Assembly: GCA_002355455.1 (NCBI GenBank)
Contig: AP017375.1
Span: 2,294,001-2,358,000, forward strand
Length of the DNA stretch: 64,000 nt
Reading direction: 5' to 3'
From: Stanieria sp. NIES-3757
GTDB lineage: Bacteria > Cyanobacteriota > Cyanobacteriia > Cyanobacteriales > Xenococcaceae
Shown here: piece after piece, positions 25,985 through 35,276 of the stretch
How positions within the stretch are numbered: position 1 is the stretch's first letter
Layout: each line of letters begins with the position of its first letter
Made by a program: the position numbers and the translations under genes
The notes under the pieces: model-generated
Database searches by the model: none
What the model was told of the DNA's origin: nothing
The model's input: only the letters and a program-made list of their open reading frames with translations

Positions 25985-27117
25985 AGTAGCTCCACTTAAT
26001 TAAACATTAAACGTTCAACAGTATAATTTCCCTGTTGACTTTGATTTTTGATGCCATCAATAATAGCGAGAGCCAAATCATACTCATCCTCAAAAACAAA
26101 ACCACCCAATTCTTGACGCTTGAGGTGTAGCCATCTATCTTCAATACGATTCATTTCAGGAGAATAGGGAGGAAGAAAAAACACAGATAATCCCTGTTTT
26201 GACCACAGTTGATGACGTTGTTTGGCTAATTCTGAACGGTGAATTGAAGCATTATCATGAATGATTACTGTGGGCTTTCCTGTCTCAAACAGTCGTTTCA
26301 TGGCACGTTCAGCTTGCCAGTTCATAAAACGAAGATAATTTTCTGTCTTGTAAGTTCCTACTTTTAAAGCATATTCAAATTTTTGTTCTACTTCCCAAAC
26401 ACCCATAATCTTGATTCGTCTTCCTTTTCTAGTTTTTTGAGAAATTGATTTTTGCTGACCTATTCGACCATAACCATAACTTAGAGGACTCTCTGGATAA
26501 CATCCTGATTCATCCAAATACAGCAAAGTAATTACACCTTGTTCTGCCCATAATTTCAGGGTTTGCCAATCTTTCTTTTTTGCTTCTTTAAACTCTTTAC
26601 TTTTAGGTGTTGGAGGTTTTCGCCTCAGTCTTTTCCAACGCCAGTTTTTTTTTAAGTATGCGGCGGACTTGTTCTGCACCCAAAACTACTTGTCTTTCTC
26701 TAGCTAATCTTTGACTTAATTGTCTAGAGCTGCTGCTACAAGATTCTTGTAACCATTGTTCTAATGTTCTAAAGCTTGCCAATCTTCCTTTGTCCATGAA
26801 GGTTTTTGTCCTCTGCCTTCTGCTTCCCATAAACCCGCTAATCCTCGTTGATTCCAGCGATGAATTGTTTGTCTTACTGTCGATTCTGCCCATTCTAGAT
26901 AATCGGCGATCGCTTTGACTTTCCATCCTCTTGCATTTAAACGAAGTGCCGTTGCCCTTTGCGCCCGTTCTTCGAGGCACACAGTCTGCTACTTCTAGCT
27001 CTTGTAGTGTTTTATTTTCTTCCTTTGTTAGAGTTATTTTTAATCCTGCTGGCATTCTTAGATTGTTTAAGCTGAATCTTTTTCTTTCTATTTTACTTTT
27101 TTTTAGGTGGAGCTACT
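25985..27117 (-). mobile_element. IS630-family insertion sequence with TA target duplication
   Basis: Inverted ends AGTAGCTCCACYTAA: 25985-25999 and its inverse at 27103-27117. TA flanks both ends (25983-25984 and 27118-27119), the target duplication expected for IS630/Tc1 elements. It sits inside the IS4-like element, near the junction of that element's internal deletion. Confidence 0.88.
25996..27055 (-). pseudogene. IS630-family transposase split over several frames
   Basis: Reads in order: MPAGLKITLTKEENKTLQEL (start 27055), then in another frame the helix-turn-helix ERAQRATALRLNARGW...VKAIADYLEWAESTVRQTIH, then the first frame again (LEQWLQESCSSSSRQLSQRL), then the DDE domain in a third frame (25996-26679). 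All three catalytic residues are visible: LYLDESGCYP, IHDNASIHRS and PYSPEMNRIEDRWLHLK. One break is an 8-bp tandem duplication (tgttctaa twice, 26757-26772). Another is at nine A (26645-26653 as T). The first break is shared with the old remnant at 25262. It is probably inactive unless slippage at the A tract is used. Confidence 0.8.
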
Positions 27118-27270
27118 TAACCTCCTGTTTTACAATCTTTAACTTAGGTGAGATTAACAATCTTTGAAGATGACGACGACGGCTCTCATATTTGATGGGA
27201 ATTGGTAGTAAAGCAGCTAATTTCTCAATCTGAATTGTTCTGTAACTTTGCAATAAGAAAATAATTATTA
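27118..27270 (-). pseudogene. IS4-family transposase, second N-terminal fragment
   Basis: Minus-strand translation IIFLLQSYRTIQIEKLAALL, then PIPIKYESRRRHLQRLL, is the conserved N-terminal region of the IS4-type transposase. It joins in frame to the fragment at 28286-28359 when the element at 27271-28285 and one ATTA copy are removed. It then runs to the IS630 insertion. Confidence 0.7.
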
Positions 27271-28285
27271 ACGTCTGATGTGAATTAAATTTTAGGGGGT
27301 AGATATAGACTCAAATGTAAGCACATCAATCCCAAATTGTTGACGAAGAAGAATCCGTCAAGTGTGAGCAGTGATTTTAGCTGCTATGTGAGTAGCAAAA
27401 CCACAAACAGTTTTATTGAGCAATCTTTCTGGATTACGACCAGTATTCTCAATCTCATGAAAAACGCCTTCAATCCGTTGTCTAACCCGACCGCTCAGAC
27501 GCTTAAGATTGGAGGAAACTTGTCGCTGTTGATTACAACGTTTGATTGTCCAAATGCGATTCCCCGTAGAGTTGATAATTTCTTGTTGCCAGTCGCTGCC
27601 AATAAACCCTTTGTCTCCGTAAATATCACATCCACGAACTACTTCGAGAACAGCTTCAACAGCTTCTCTTTCGTCAATATTGGCTGGCACTAGCTCGTAA
27701 GCAATTGGCAATCCGACCAGCGCAGCGTCGAAAGCATGACTAATTTATAGCCAAAGTATTTCATCTTCCTGGCAGCACAATAACCATAATTAGCACTACC
27801 ATAAAAATCACTCTTATTCTTACTTCGACGATAACCGACTACTGGTAGTGGTTTGGTATCAATGATCAAACTCACTGCATTGTCACCACCCAATTGCTTA
27901 ACCCATTTTCGACGTAACATCTCTAACATTTGTCCCAGTTTTCGCAAACGTCGGTTGAACTGGCTTTGGTCTAATAATTTGGGAAACCACTGTCCGTAAT
28001 TAGCACGGATAAAGCCAATAAACTGAGTTTCTCCTGGGAATGGCAAATAGTCGATCATGATCGCTCAGGTCATTATTTCACTGTCGCTCATCTCGGCTTT
28101 TGCTCCTAGTGACTTACCTTTCAAAGCTTTTCCCTCTTGTTGATACCAGTCATCTACTAGAACAAAAATTGTGACTATCAGCGTTTCAAAGTCTATGCTA
28201 TTGATGAGGAAAGATATTTGATGATAAGTGTGGTAACTTTCATCTTCTGTCTTTTCCTCATTTTTTCCTAATTCACATCAGGCGT
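27271..28285 (-). mobile_element. IS982/IS5-like insertion sequence inside the IS4 element
   Basis: Inverted ends ACGYCTGATGTGAATT (27271-27286 and, inverted, 28270-28285), 15 of 16 matching. ATTA flanks both ends (27267-27270 and 28286-28289). Removing the element plus one ATTA restores the IS4 reading frame, which confirms the boundaries. It carries a frameshifted transposase. Confidence 0.82.
27358..28246 (-). pseudogene. Frameshifted DDE transposase (IS982/IS5-like)
   Basis: N-terminal part: FETLIVTIFVLVDDWYQQEG and MSDSEIMT, then a TGA where the family has Leu, then AIMIDYLPFPGETQFIGFIR to KYFGYKLVMLSTL (27690-28058). A frameshift near 27705 then moves the frame to LPIAYELVPANIDEREAVEA...VVRGCDIYGDKGFIG (27358-27711). 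First Asp in LIIDTKPLPV, second in YGDKGFIG. With one stop and one shift the gene is dead. The upstream start is not resolved. Confidence 0.78.
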
Positions 28286-28359
28286 ATTATTTGTAACGTA
28301 GTATATTGCCTTGAAGTTAACAACTTAGAGAAGCATTTGTGATAGAATTTTGGCAACAT
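28286..28359 (-). pseudogene. IS4-family transposase, first N-terminal fragment
   Basis: ATG at 28359 on the minus strand begins MLPKFYHKCFSKLLTSRQYT and ends at the insertion boundary 28286. It is the true start of the IS4-like transposase; the gene continues at 27270. Confidence 0.7.
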
Positions 28360-28683
28360 TTTTGCTTAGGGGTTTTTCTCAAGAAGTTCGACCCCTTTTT
28401 TCTACCATCTTCCCGCTCTCCTGACTGTTCATCTTCTATTCCAAGGGGTTGTCACCCCGTGAGAGCATAAGCTCTAAGCCGATACTCAAAAAAAAGTATT
28501 GTTTTTAATTTTCTTAAACTAACTTAAATTGTTCCTCACAACTTCTTCAAATTTGTTTTTTATTCTAAAACTAGAACAGGTTATTACTAAGTATTGGATT
28601 TAATCTTAGAGAAAAACTAAAAACCTATAGTTATCAATCCTGGATCGCTTGAAAAGTTAACCAATCTATCGGGGGCGAAAGAT

Positions 28684-28821
28684 ATGAAGATTTGGCAAGG
28701 ACTTGTAAATATGGTTCAATATTTGTGGCAAGGAACAGTCAGACTTTTTAGTCCTAATGATGATGATTATCCTGAAACAGGAGTTCAGCCTTATGAAGGT
28801 GAATCCTATGAAGAACGCTAA
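28684..28821 (+). CDS. Conserved 45-aa cyanobacterial small protein
   Basis: ATG at 28684, stop at 28819. Begins MKIWQGLVNMVQYLWQGTVR and ends in an acidic, aromatic tail (LFSPNDDDYPETGVQPYEG). An amphipathic helix followed by the acidic tail is clear, with no full membrane span. I recall similar very small proteins in other cyanobacteria, but no function. It is immediately followed by a strong bidirectional hairpin shared with convergent purF. The space before it (28473-28683) shows no other gene. Confidence 0.65.
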   Translation: MKIWQGLVNMVQYLWQGTVRLFSPNDDDYPETGVQPYEGESYEER

Positions 28822-28870
28822 AAATATTTTTTAATTAATAAGCTAGTAAACACAAGTGAATTATTTAAAT

Positions 28871-28915
28871 AAATAAGCAGGAGTATGGTCAAATTTACTT
28901 CTGCTTATTTTTTTT
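28871..28915. terminator. Bidirectional terminator between the 45-aa gene and purF
   Basis: AAATAAGCAGGAGTA (28871-28885) pairs with TACTTCTGCTTATTT (about 28896-28910), 14 of 15 positions, followed by a run of T on the plus strand and preceded by A-rich sequence serving the minus strand. It is placed between two convergent genes. One of the clearest intrinsic terminators in the window. Confidence 0.8.
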
Positions 28916-28917
28916 GA

Positions 28918-30417
28918 TTAAATCTTCGCGTTTTCCAAGATTAGTTTAGAACGTTTAACATCTTCAGGGATTGAGATGGGATAATCGCCTGTAAAACAAG
29001 CCGAACAAAAGCTATTGGGATTTTCTCCAGTAACTTTTAACATTCCTTCCCAACTTAAATAAGCTAAAGAATCTACTCCAATTTGTTTTTCAATATCTTT
29101 AACCGATTTGGTGGCAGCAATCAATTGATCTTGAGTGTCGGTGTCAATACCATAAAAACAAGGATGAGTAACAGGCGGAGAAGAAATACGCATGTGAACT
29201 TCGGTTGCCCCTGCATCTCTTAAAGCTTTGACTATCTTACGACTAGTCGTACCTCTGACAATCGAGTCATCGACAATAATTACTCTTTTTCCAGTTAAAA
29301 CATCTTTAAGGGTATTGAGTTTCATCCGAATGCCCGATTCTCGCATGTGCTGAGTTGGTTGAATAAAAGTACGCCCCACATAACGATTTTTAATCAATCC
29401 TTCCCCATAGGGAACTCCAGATTTACGGGAAAAACCGATCGCAGCAGGAACTCCAGAATCGGGTACACCCATAACTAAGTCCGCTTCTACATAGGATTCT
29501 ACCGCTAATTGTTCGCCTAACCTCAACCGATAGCTATAAAGCGTCTCATCGTGCATTAAGCTATCAGGACGAGCAAAATAAATCATTTCAAAGATACATA
29601 ACTTTCTGGCTGGTTTTTGCGCCCAATGAAACGAAGCTAGCCCATCTTCTGTGATCCAAACCAATTCTCCTGGCTCAACATCCCGTAAATATTCTGCCCC
29701 AATAATATCTAAACCGCAGGTTTCGGAAGCCAGCACATAACGAGTAGTTCCCTCATTGAGAGTACCAATTACTAGAGGTCGAATCCCATTAGTATCCCTG
29801 ACTCCCATTAATCCTTCAGGAGTCCCAATTACTAAACTATACGCCCCAGTACACAACTCAAAAGCACTAATAGCTGCTTTTAACCAATCTTTACCGCTAT
29901 CTACTTCCGACGCGATCGCTAAAGCAATCATTTCTGAGTCGGTAGTAGTATTAAAATTAACTCCTCGTTTGGTTAATTCTTGACGTAGTTCAACAGTATT
30001 AACTAAATTTCCGTTATGTGCCAGAGCAAGAGTACCTAATCTAGTCTTGGCAAGAGCAGGTTGAGCATTTACTTTCAAACTAGAACCTGTCGTAGAATAG
30101 CGAGTATGACCTACAGCTAGAGTTCCTGGTAACTTGCGTAAAATATCGTTATTAAAGACTTGGGAAACTAAACCCATATCTTTGTAACAATATACTTGGT
30201 CTCCTTCAAAAGTAGCAATCCCTGCCGACTCTTGACCACGATGTTGTAAAGCATAAAGACCAAAATAAGTCAATTTAGCAACATCTTCTTCTGGTGCATA
30301 CAACCCAAACACACCACAAGCTTCTTCTGGTTTGTCTGGTAGGTGGTGAAAATCGTTTTGATCTTGATAGCTGATGGGATTGCCTTGCTCGAAAGAAAGA
30401 GACTGATTAGGCATCAT
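28918..30417 (-). CDS. purF: Amidophosphoribosyltransferase
   Basis: 499 aa cytosolic enzyme for the first committed step of purine synthesis (PRPP + glutamine to phosphoribosylamine). The nucleophile Cys34 in EEACGVFGLYAPEED becomes N-terminal after removal of a 33-residue propeptide. Glutaminase features GHTRYSTTGSS and LAHNGNLVN are present, and the PRPP site VIIVDDSIVRGTTSRKIV is intact. C-terminal Cys residues (SFCSACFTGDYP) match the Fe-S-binding type. It lies 163 bp downstream of purL on the same strand, so the two may be co-transcribed. Confidence 0.97.
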   Translation of the reverse strand: MMPNQSLSFEQGNPISYQDQNDFHHLPDKPEEACGVFGLYAPEEDVAKLTYFGLYALQHRGQESAGIATFEGDQVYCYKDMGLVSQVFNNDILRKLPGTLAVGHTRYSTTGSSLKVNAQPALAKTRLGTLALAHNGNLVNTVELRQELTKRGVNFNTTTDSEMIALAIASEVDSGKDWLKAAISAFELCTGAYSLVIGTPEGLMGVRDTNGIRPLVIGTLNEGTTRYVLASETCGLDIIGAEYLRDVEPGELVWITEDGLASFHWAQKPARKLCIFEMIYFARPDSLMHDETLYSYRLRLGEQLAVESYVEADLVMGVPDSGVPAAIGFSRKSGVPYGEGLIKNRYVGRTFIQPTQHMRESGIRMKLNTLKDVLTGKRVIIVDDSIVRGTTSRKIVKALRDAGATEVHMRISSPPVTHPCFYGIDTDTQDQLIAATKSVKDIEKQIGVDSLAYLSWEGMLKVTGENPNSFCSACFTGDYPISIPEDVKRSKLILENAKI

Positions 30418-30580
30418 GCGATGATTGCTCCTATGTGCGGTACTAAATAGTTAAACCCGATGGGGAAAACTAGATTGACTAACCAAATTCTATTTTCCTC
30501 GATCGGTTTGAAAAAAAACTGAGTTATTTTAATAGCGATAGCGGAATTGTTTACCACCAATCGTAAATCCTGCTGAGATA

Positions 30581-32938
30581 CTAACCTTGTAGCCTGCGTT
30601 CGATTGCCTGATGCCAAGCATTAATTACGTCATTAATCTTAACATTAATTAAAGATAAATTATCCTTAATCGAAATTTCTAAAGACGATTCTTTGTCTGT
30701 AATAATACCGATTTTCTGCCAATTATCACCTAGACTTGTTTTTAGATAAGCCTCCCAACTAGAAATCACATTAGGATTGACAGAAACAATAATTCTGCTA
30801 GCAGCTTCTCCAAATAAAATTTCATCGAGTCTTAAGGTTTGGTTATTATCTAAAGTAATTTTTGCGCCAAACTTATTACCAATACAACATTCAGATAAAG
30901 CGACGGCTAAACCTCCTTCAGCACAGTCATGGGCAGAGTTAATCCAGCCTTGACCAATTCCGTAGCGACAAGTTTCCTGTACTTGCTTTTCCAATTCAAA
31001 ATCGACTACAGGAGGTTGCCCTGCAACAGTGTTGTGAATGACAGCTAGATATTCTGAACCACCTAATGTAGGGGTTGTTCGCAAACGACCCTTATCAGTT
31101 TCAATATTATTGGATTGTCCTAATAAATAAATAATGTCTCCTTCATTTTGCCAACTTTGTCCACAGATTTTAGTAAGATCTGGGATTAAACCCACCATTC
31201 CGATTACAGGCGTAGGATAAATAGGTTGAGGATTTCCGTTAGAATCGACAGTTTCGTTATACAGAGAAACATTTCCGCCAGTAACAGGAGTAGAAAGTTC
31301 TCGACAAGCATCAGCCACACCACGACAAGCTTCTGCTAGTTGCCAGTATCCAATCGGTTTTTCTGGACTACCAAAATTAAGATTATCTGTAATCGCTAAA
31401 GGTTCAGCCCCGACACAACTTAAATTACGGGCAGCTTCGGCAACGGCAGCTTTTGCCCCTTCATAGGGATTGAGATAGACATAGCGAGGATTACAATCGG
31501 TTGTAGCAGCCACACCAATATTACAATCACTAGGTTTAGCATCAATCGGACGAACTCGGATTACCGCTGCATCCGCACCACCAGGTAAAAGGATAGTATT
31601 GTTTTGTACTTGATGATCGTACTGTCGGTAAACCCAATGTTTGGATGCAATGGTAGGAGTATCTAATAACTGTAATAAAATTTCGTTCCAGGTTTTATAT
31701 ACTCCATCAACAAATAGACCTTCATAATCACAGCCTGGTAAAGAATCTGAACTCCATTGCCAAGCTTTTTGGGCATATTCGGGAGGTTCTTTTAATAATT
31801 CTCGATGATAAATAGGGGTATTGTCTGCCAAAGCTGTAGCAGAAATTTCGGCTGCAATTTCTCCTTTAAATAAAATTCTGACGATAGATTCTGGGATTAC
31901 TTCCCCTGCAACTACTGCTTGGAGTCCCCAACGATGGAAAATATCAATTAATTCCTGTTCCCTTCCCTTGGCAGCAACGAATAACATCCTTTCTTGGGAT
32001 TCAGATAGTAAATATTCATAAGGAATCATCCCCGTCTCCCGTACGGGAATTTTATCCAAATCCAATTCAATCCCTACTCCACCTTTGGCTGCCATTTCCG
32101 AAGTCGAACAAGTAATCCCTGCTGCCCCCATATCTTGGGCTGCTACTACTGCACCAGTTTTAAAGGCTTCCAAACAAGCTTCAATCAGAGATTTTTCTAG
32201 GAAAGGATCGCCCACTTGTACCGCAGGGCGGTCATCCATCGACTCATCGGTTAATTCGGCACTAGCAAAACTAGCACCTCCCATCCCATCTCTACCTGTA
32301 GTCGAACCAACGTATAGTACGGGGTTACCAATACCCGATGCACCAGCTTTAACAATCTCGTCTGTTTCCATCAATCCTAGTGCCATCGCATTGACTAAAG
32401 GATTGCCCGTATAGGCAGGATCGAAATAAACTTCGCCACCTACGGTGGGTACGCCTACACAATTACCATAGTGTGCAATACCTTCAACTACACCTTGAAA
32501 TATGCGTCTAGTTCTGGCATCTTCTAAATTACCGAAACGAAGAGAATTGAGAATTGCGATCGGACGCGCACCCATAGTAAAGATATCACGAAGAATGCCC
32601 CCTACTCCCGTCGCTGCACCCTGAAATGGTTCGACGGCAGAAGGATGATTATGAGACTCAATTTTAAAAGCAAGTCTTAATCCATTACCTAAGTCTACTA
32701 CACCCGCATTTTCTCCAGGACCAACTAAGATACGTTTACCTTCTGTAGGAAACTGTTTTAATAGCGGTCGAGAGTTTTTATAGCAACAGTGTTCTGACCA
32801 CATCACACCAAACATTCCCAACTCAGCTTGATTGGGATGACGACCTAATCGATTGACAATTTCCTGGTATTCTTCTGGTTTGATACCTTCAGCAGCAATT
32901 TCTTGAGCGGAAAAAGGAGTAGAGGATATTTCAGACAT
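30581..32938 (-). CDS. purL: Phosphoribosylformylglycinamidine synthase subunit PurL
   Basis: 785 aa, the small-form PurL that works with PurS and PurQ to convert FGAR to FGAM with ATP and glutamine-derived ammonia. Seen: [20 protein letters not shown] near residue 45, [46 protein letters not shown] and [14 protein letters not shown], which are the usual AIRS-fold motifs repeated in both halves. Length is as expected. Upstream of purF on the same strand, giving a purine pair. Confidence 0.97.
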   Translation of the reverse strand: MSEISSTPFSAQEIAAEGIKPEEYQEIVNRLGRHPNQAELGMFGVMWSEHCCYKNSRPLLKQFPTEGKRILVGPGENAGVVDLGNGLRLAFKIESHNHPSAVEPFQGAATGVGGILRDIFTMGARPIAILNSLRFGNLEDARTRRIFQGVVEGIAHYGNCVGVPTVGGEVYFDPAYTGNPLVNAMALGLMETDEIVKAGASGIGNPVLYVGSTTGRDGMGGASFASAELTDESMDDRPAVQVGDPFLEKSLIEACLEAFKTGAVVAAQDMGAAGITCSTSEMAAKGGVGIELDLDKIPVRETGMIPYEYLLSESQERMLFVAAKGREQELIDIFHRWGLQAVVAGEVIPESIVRILFKGEIAAEISATALADNTPIYHRELLKEPPEYAQKAWQWSSDSLPGCDYEGLFVDGVYKTWNEILLQLLDTPTIASKHWVYRQYDHQVQNNTILLPGGADAAVIRVRPIDAKPSDCNIGVAATTDCNPRYVYLNPYEGAKAAVAEAARNLSCVGAEPLAITDNLNFGSPEKPIGYWQLAEACRGVADACRELSTPVTGGNVSLYNETVDSNGNPQPIYPTPVIGMVGLIPDLTKICGQSWQNEGDIIYLLGQSNNIETDKGRLRTTPTLGGSEYLAVIHNTVAGQPPVVDFELEKQVQETCRYGIGQGWINSAHDCAEGGLAVALSECCIGNKFGAKITLDNNQTLRLDEILFGEAASRIIVSVNPNVISSWEAYLKTSLGDNWQKIGIITDKESSLEISIKDNLSLINVKINDVINAWHQAIERRLQG

Positions 32939-33089
32939 AGCAACCCGTTAGACAAACAGCACAGGGTTAATTGTATCTATTCTTGGTGTTGTAGATAATG
33001 ATTTTTTCTTGAAAGTGAACCATTTATGTTCAAAATAAGGTCTAATTTTTAGTACAATATTTAGGTACTCAATAAAGGTACTTAAATTT

Positions 33090-33341
33090 ATGCCAATTCA
33101 AGCCAAGTTTACTTTAGAACCAGATCACGCCAGCTTTTTGAAGGAATATAAACATTATGGTTTTAGCAGTAAAAGTGAGTTGGTGCGGACTGCTATTGAC
33201 AAACTACGTCAAGAATTGAAAACTGAAGAATTGAGATTGTCTGCCAAGCTTTATGCAGAAATATACGCTGAAGATACAGAATTACAAGAATTAACAGAAT
33301 TAGGAACTATAAATGAATGGTCGGAATCAAACAAGGATTGA
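33090..33341 (+). CDS. Ribbon-helix-helix-type antitoxin
   Basis: 83 aa. Residues 1-45 (IQAKFTLEPDHASFLKEYKH, then YGFSSKSELVRTAIDKLRQEL) form a beta strand plus two helices of the CopG/MetJ class, which would bind the operator. The acidic C-terminal tail (AEDTELQELTELGTINEWSES) is typical of the toxin-binding part. It overlaps the MazF-like toxin gene by 25 bp, so translation is coupled. Preceded by the AT-rich stretch 32939-33089. Confidence 0.82.
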   Translation: MPIQAKFTLEPDHASFLKEYKHYGFSSKSELVRTAIDKLRQELKTEELRLSAKLYAEIYAEDTELQELTELGTINEWSESNKD

Positions 33342-33670
33342 TTATTGATATCGATCTTAATCCCGTAAAAGGAGCGGAAACTGGAAAAATTCGTCCTTGT
33401 ATCGTGGTTACAAACGATATTTACAATCAAATAGTTCCCGTAATTCAAGTAGTTCCCATAACTCAATGGAGTGAAAAAAAAGCTAGAGTTAAAACCAATG
33501 TTGCGATCGCGCCTTCGACTGAAAATGGTTTAACTAAAAAATCGATTGCTGATTGTTTACAAACTAGACCTGTTGATTATAAATCAAGAGTAGTTAAAAT
33601 TCGAGGTCAATTAGAATTAGAACTCTTAGAAAAGATAGATACAGCTTTAAAGATAATTTTTGCTCTCTAA
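33317..33670 (+). CDS. MazF/PemK-family toxin (endoribonuclease)
   Basis: 117 aa. GLIIDIDLNPVKGAETGKIRPCIVVTNDIYNQ is the diagnostic MazF N-terminus, followed by VIQVVPIT and KSIADCLQTRPVDYKSR. Basic residues in GKIRP and the Thr/Ser around VVPIT are the usual catalytic neighbourhood. Likely cleaves mRNA when free of the RHH antitoxin encoded just upstream (25-bp overlap). The pair begins the accessory island between purL and lpxD. Confidence 0.9.
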   Translation: MVGIKQGLIIDIDLNPVKGAETGKIRPCIVVTNDIYNQIVPVIQVVPITQWSEKKARVKTNVAIAPSTENGLTKKSIADCLQTRPVDYKSRVVKIRGQLELELLEKIDTALKIIFAL

Positions 33671-33872
33671 AAATAAAATTTTCTTAATTTCTACGAGTTA
33701 TTTTAAAAGAAACTTTAATTAAGTAATTAGTTCAATATATTGTTAACTATAATTAAATCTGACGGTTATTGCTTAAAAAAAAATCAATAATTCATATTTG
33801 ATTCAAGAGTTTTTTCTGAGGCTAGTCTAATTTTAAAAACAATACCATAGAAATAAATTATTATTTTATTAA

Positions 33873-35276
33873 ATGGTATTAACAATTGAACCAGAATTTG
33901 AAAAACTATCTACAGCGATAGTAAAAACACTAATTAAAACTTTACAAGCACTTCCTGAAGAAGCACCAGAAGCAATAGTAGATAAGAATTTTATTGCTAC
34001 ATCATTTTTTGAGGCATTAGGTTTTAGATTACTAGAACGTATTCCAGGATTTAAAACAGGCAAAGGTCATTATGCAGTTGACTATGCATTACGACATGAT
34101 ACCGAAAATGATATTTTTTTACATACTCAAAATAATCCTTATGTCTTAGTTGAATTAAAAGGAAGAGATATTAATCTTGCTTACGGAACACCTGGTTATA
34201 AATCAACAGTTCAACAACTAAAAGACTATCTGCTAGCACCTAAGTGTAAAACTGCTCAGTGGGGGATTATCACTAATTCTAAACATATTCAGTTATTTAG
34301 AAAACACGGCAAAGTTATTTATCCTGCAACACCTTGTCTAGAAATTAATATCGATAACATTGGTGAAATTACTTATCAGATTAGAAATAAAATTGAACAC
34401 ACATCAAAAGCTTTAAATATTGCAGTTTATAACAATAAAGGTGGCGTTGGTAAAACTACTACTGTAATTAATTTAGCTGCTGTATTGACCTATCAAAAGA
34501 AAAAAGTTTTATTGGTAGATTTCGACCCTAATCAAAATGATTTAACTGATTCTTTAAATATACAACCAAAAACTAAAACCCTATATGAATGCTTAAAAGA
34601 TAGAGTAAATTTCATCAGTCTAAAAGAAGTTATTGTTCCTTATAGCAAAAAATTTAAAGGAGGGATGACTTTAAGCTTTGATGTAATTCCAGTTGATAGT
34701 AAATTGGCAGAACTTGATGAAGATAAGCTACGTGAAGAATTTAGTTTTTATAGCTTACGTAAAAAATTAGAGGCTTTGCAATTTGATTACGATTATATTT
34801 TAATTGACGCACCACCTAACTGGAGATTTTTTAGTATTAGTGCAGTTTATGCAGCAGATGTAGTATTAATACCAACAAAACACAATAATATTCGTTCTCT
34901 ACAAAATGCTGCAATATCTATTCAAAAATATATTCCAGAAATTCAAAAAGTTCGACAAGAAAAAACTCGCGGGATAGAATGGGGAGCGATCGCTTTACCG
35001 ATTTTCTTTAATGGAGAAAATATTGCCGATGCAGCTAGGGTAAATGCACAAAATTCAATTGATGAAATTATCAAACAAGTAAAGAAAAAATATAGCTTTG
35101 ATTTAATTCCTTATTTTTATCCTAGTTATAAAACTGGACACAGTAAAAGTATTTTTGAATTACCTAACAATGCCTATATATCTTATGCTAATTTCGATAA
35201 AATTCCTGCTGTCTATAAAAGTAAAGTCGCTTATGATTATTATTCACAATTAGCTAAGGAGTATTTTTTACAATGA
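33873..35276 (+). CDS. PD-(D/E)XK nuclease-like domain fused to a ParA-type ATPase
   Basis: 467 aa. Residues about 1-175 look like the N-terminal nuclease domain of type I restriction HsdR proteins: Asp70 in YAVDYALRHD, Glu94-x-Lys96 in YVLVELKGRD and a QxxxY-like element in STVQQLKDYLLAP. From residue 182 follows a ParA/MinD ATPase: NIAVYNNKGGVGKTTTVINL (deviant Walker A), KVLLVDFDPNQNDLT and YDYILIDAPPNW, with a further RSLQNAAISIQKYIPEI region. The fusion links DNA recognition or cleavage to a partition-type ATPase. It ends 4 bp inside the next gene, which encodes a ParB-like protein. The role could be plasmid-like partition, element maintenance or defence; none is established here. Confidence 0.8.
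   Translation: MVLTIEPEFEKLSTAIVKTLIKTLQALPEEAPEAIVDKNFIATSFFEALGFRLLERIPGFKTGKGHYAVDYALRHDTENDIFLHTQNNPYVLVELKGRDINLAYGTPGYKSTVQQLKDYLLAPKCKTAQWGIITNSKHIQLFRKHGKVIYPATPCLEINIDNIGEITYQIRNKIEHTSKALNIAVYNNKGGVGKTTTVINLAAVLTYQKKKVLLVDFDPNQNDLTDSLNIQPKTKTLYECLKDRVNFISLKEVIVPYSKKFKGGMTLSFDVIPVDSKLAELDEDKLREEFSFYSLRKKLEALQFDYDYILIDAPPNWRFFSISAVYAADVVLIPTKHNNIRSLQNAAISIQKYIPEIQKVRQEKTRGIEWGAIALPIFFNGENIADAARVNAQNSIDEIIKQVKKKYSFDLIPYFYPSYKTGHSKSIFELPNNAYISYANFDKIPAVYKSKVAYDYYSQLAKEYFLQ

Larger units (their letters stand above)
25641..28463 (-). mobile_element. IS4-family-like element interrupted by two further insertion sequences
   Basis: Ends: 17-bp terminal inverted repeats CTYACGGGGTGACAACC (25641-25657 and, inverted, 28447-28463) with one mismatch. 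Outside both ends lies the 9-bp direct repeat AGCATAAGC (25632-25640 and 28464-28472), a clean target duplication of the size usual for IS4. Inside are the transposase start (ATG at 28359) and its C-terminal part (stop at 25661). The middle of the gene is missing, and two other elements are inserted at 25985-27117 and 27271-28285. Confidence 0.85.

Noticed and set aside
26761-26982. Separate small helix-turn-helix gene
   Set aside because: It is the second frame of the broken IS630 transposase, matching the usual N-terminal DNA-binding domain of that family.
30414-30617. 67-codon open frame between purF and purL
   Set aside because: No ribosome site or protein-like composition; it overlaps the purL end.
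33671-33872. parS-like centromere array upstream of the nuclease-ParA gene
   Set aside because: Only short AT-rich palindromes such as CAATATATTG occur; there are no repeated sites of parS type.
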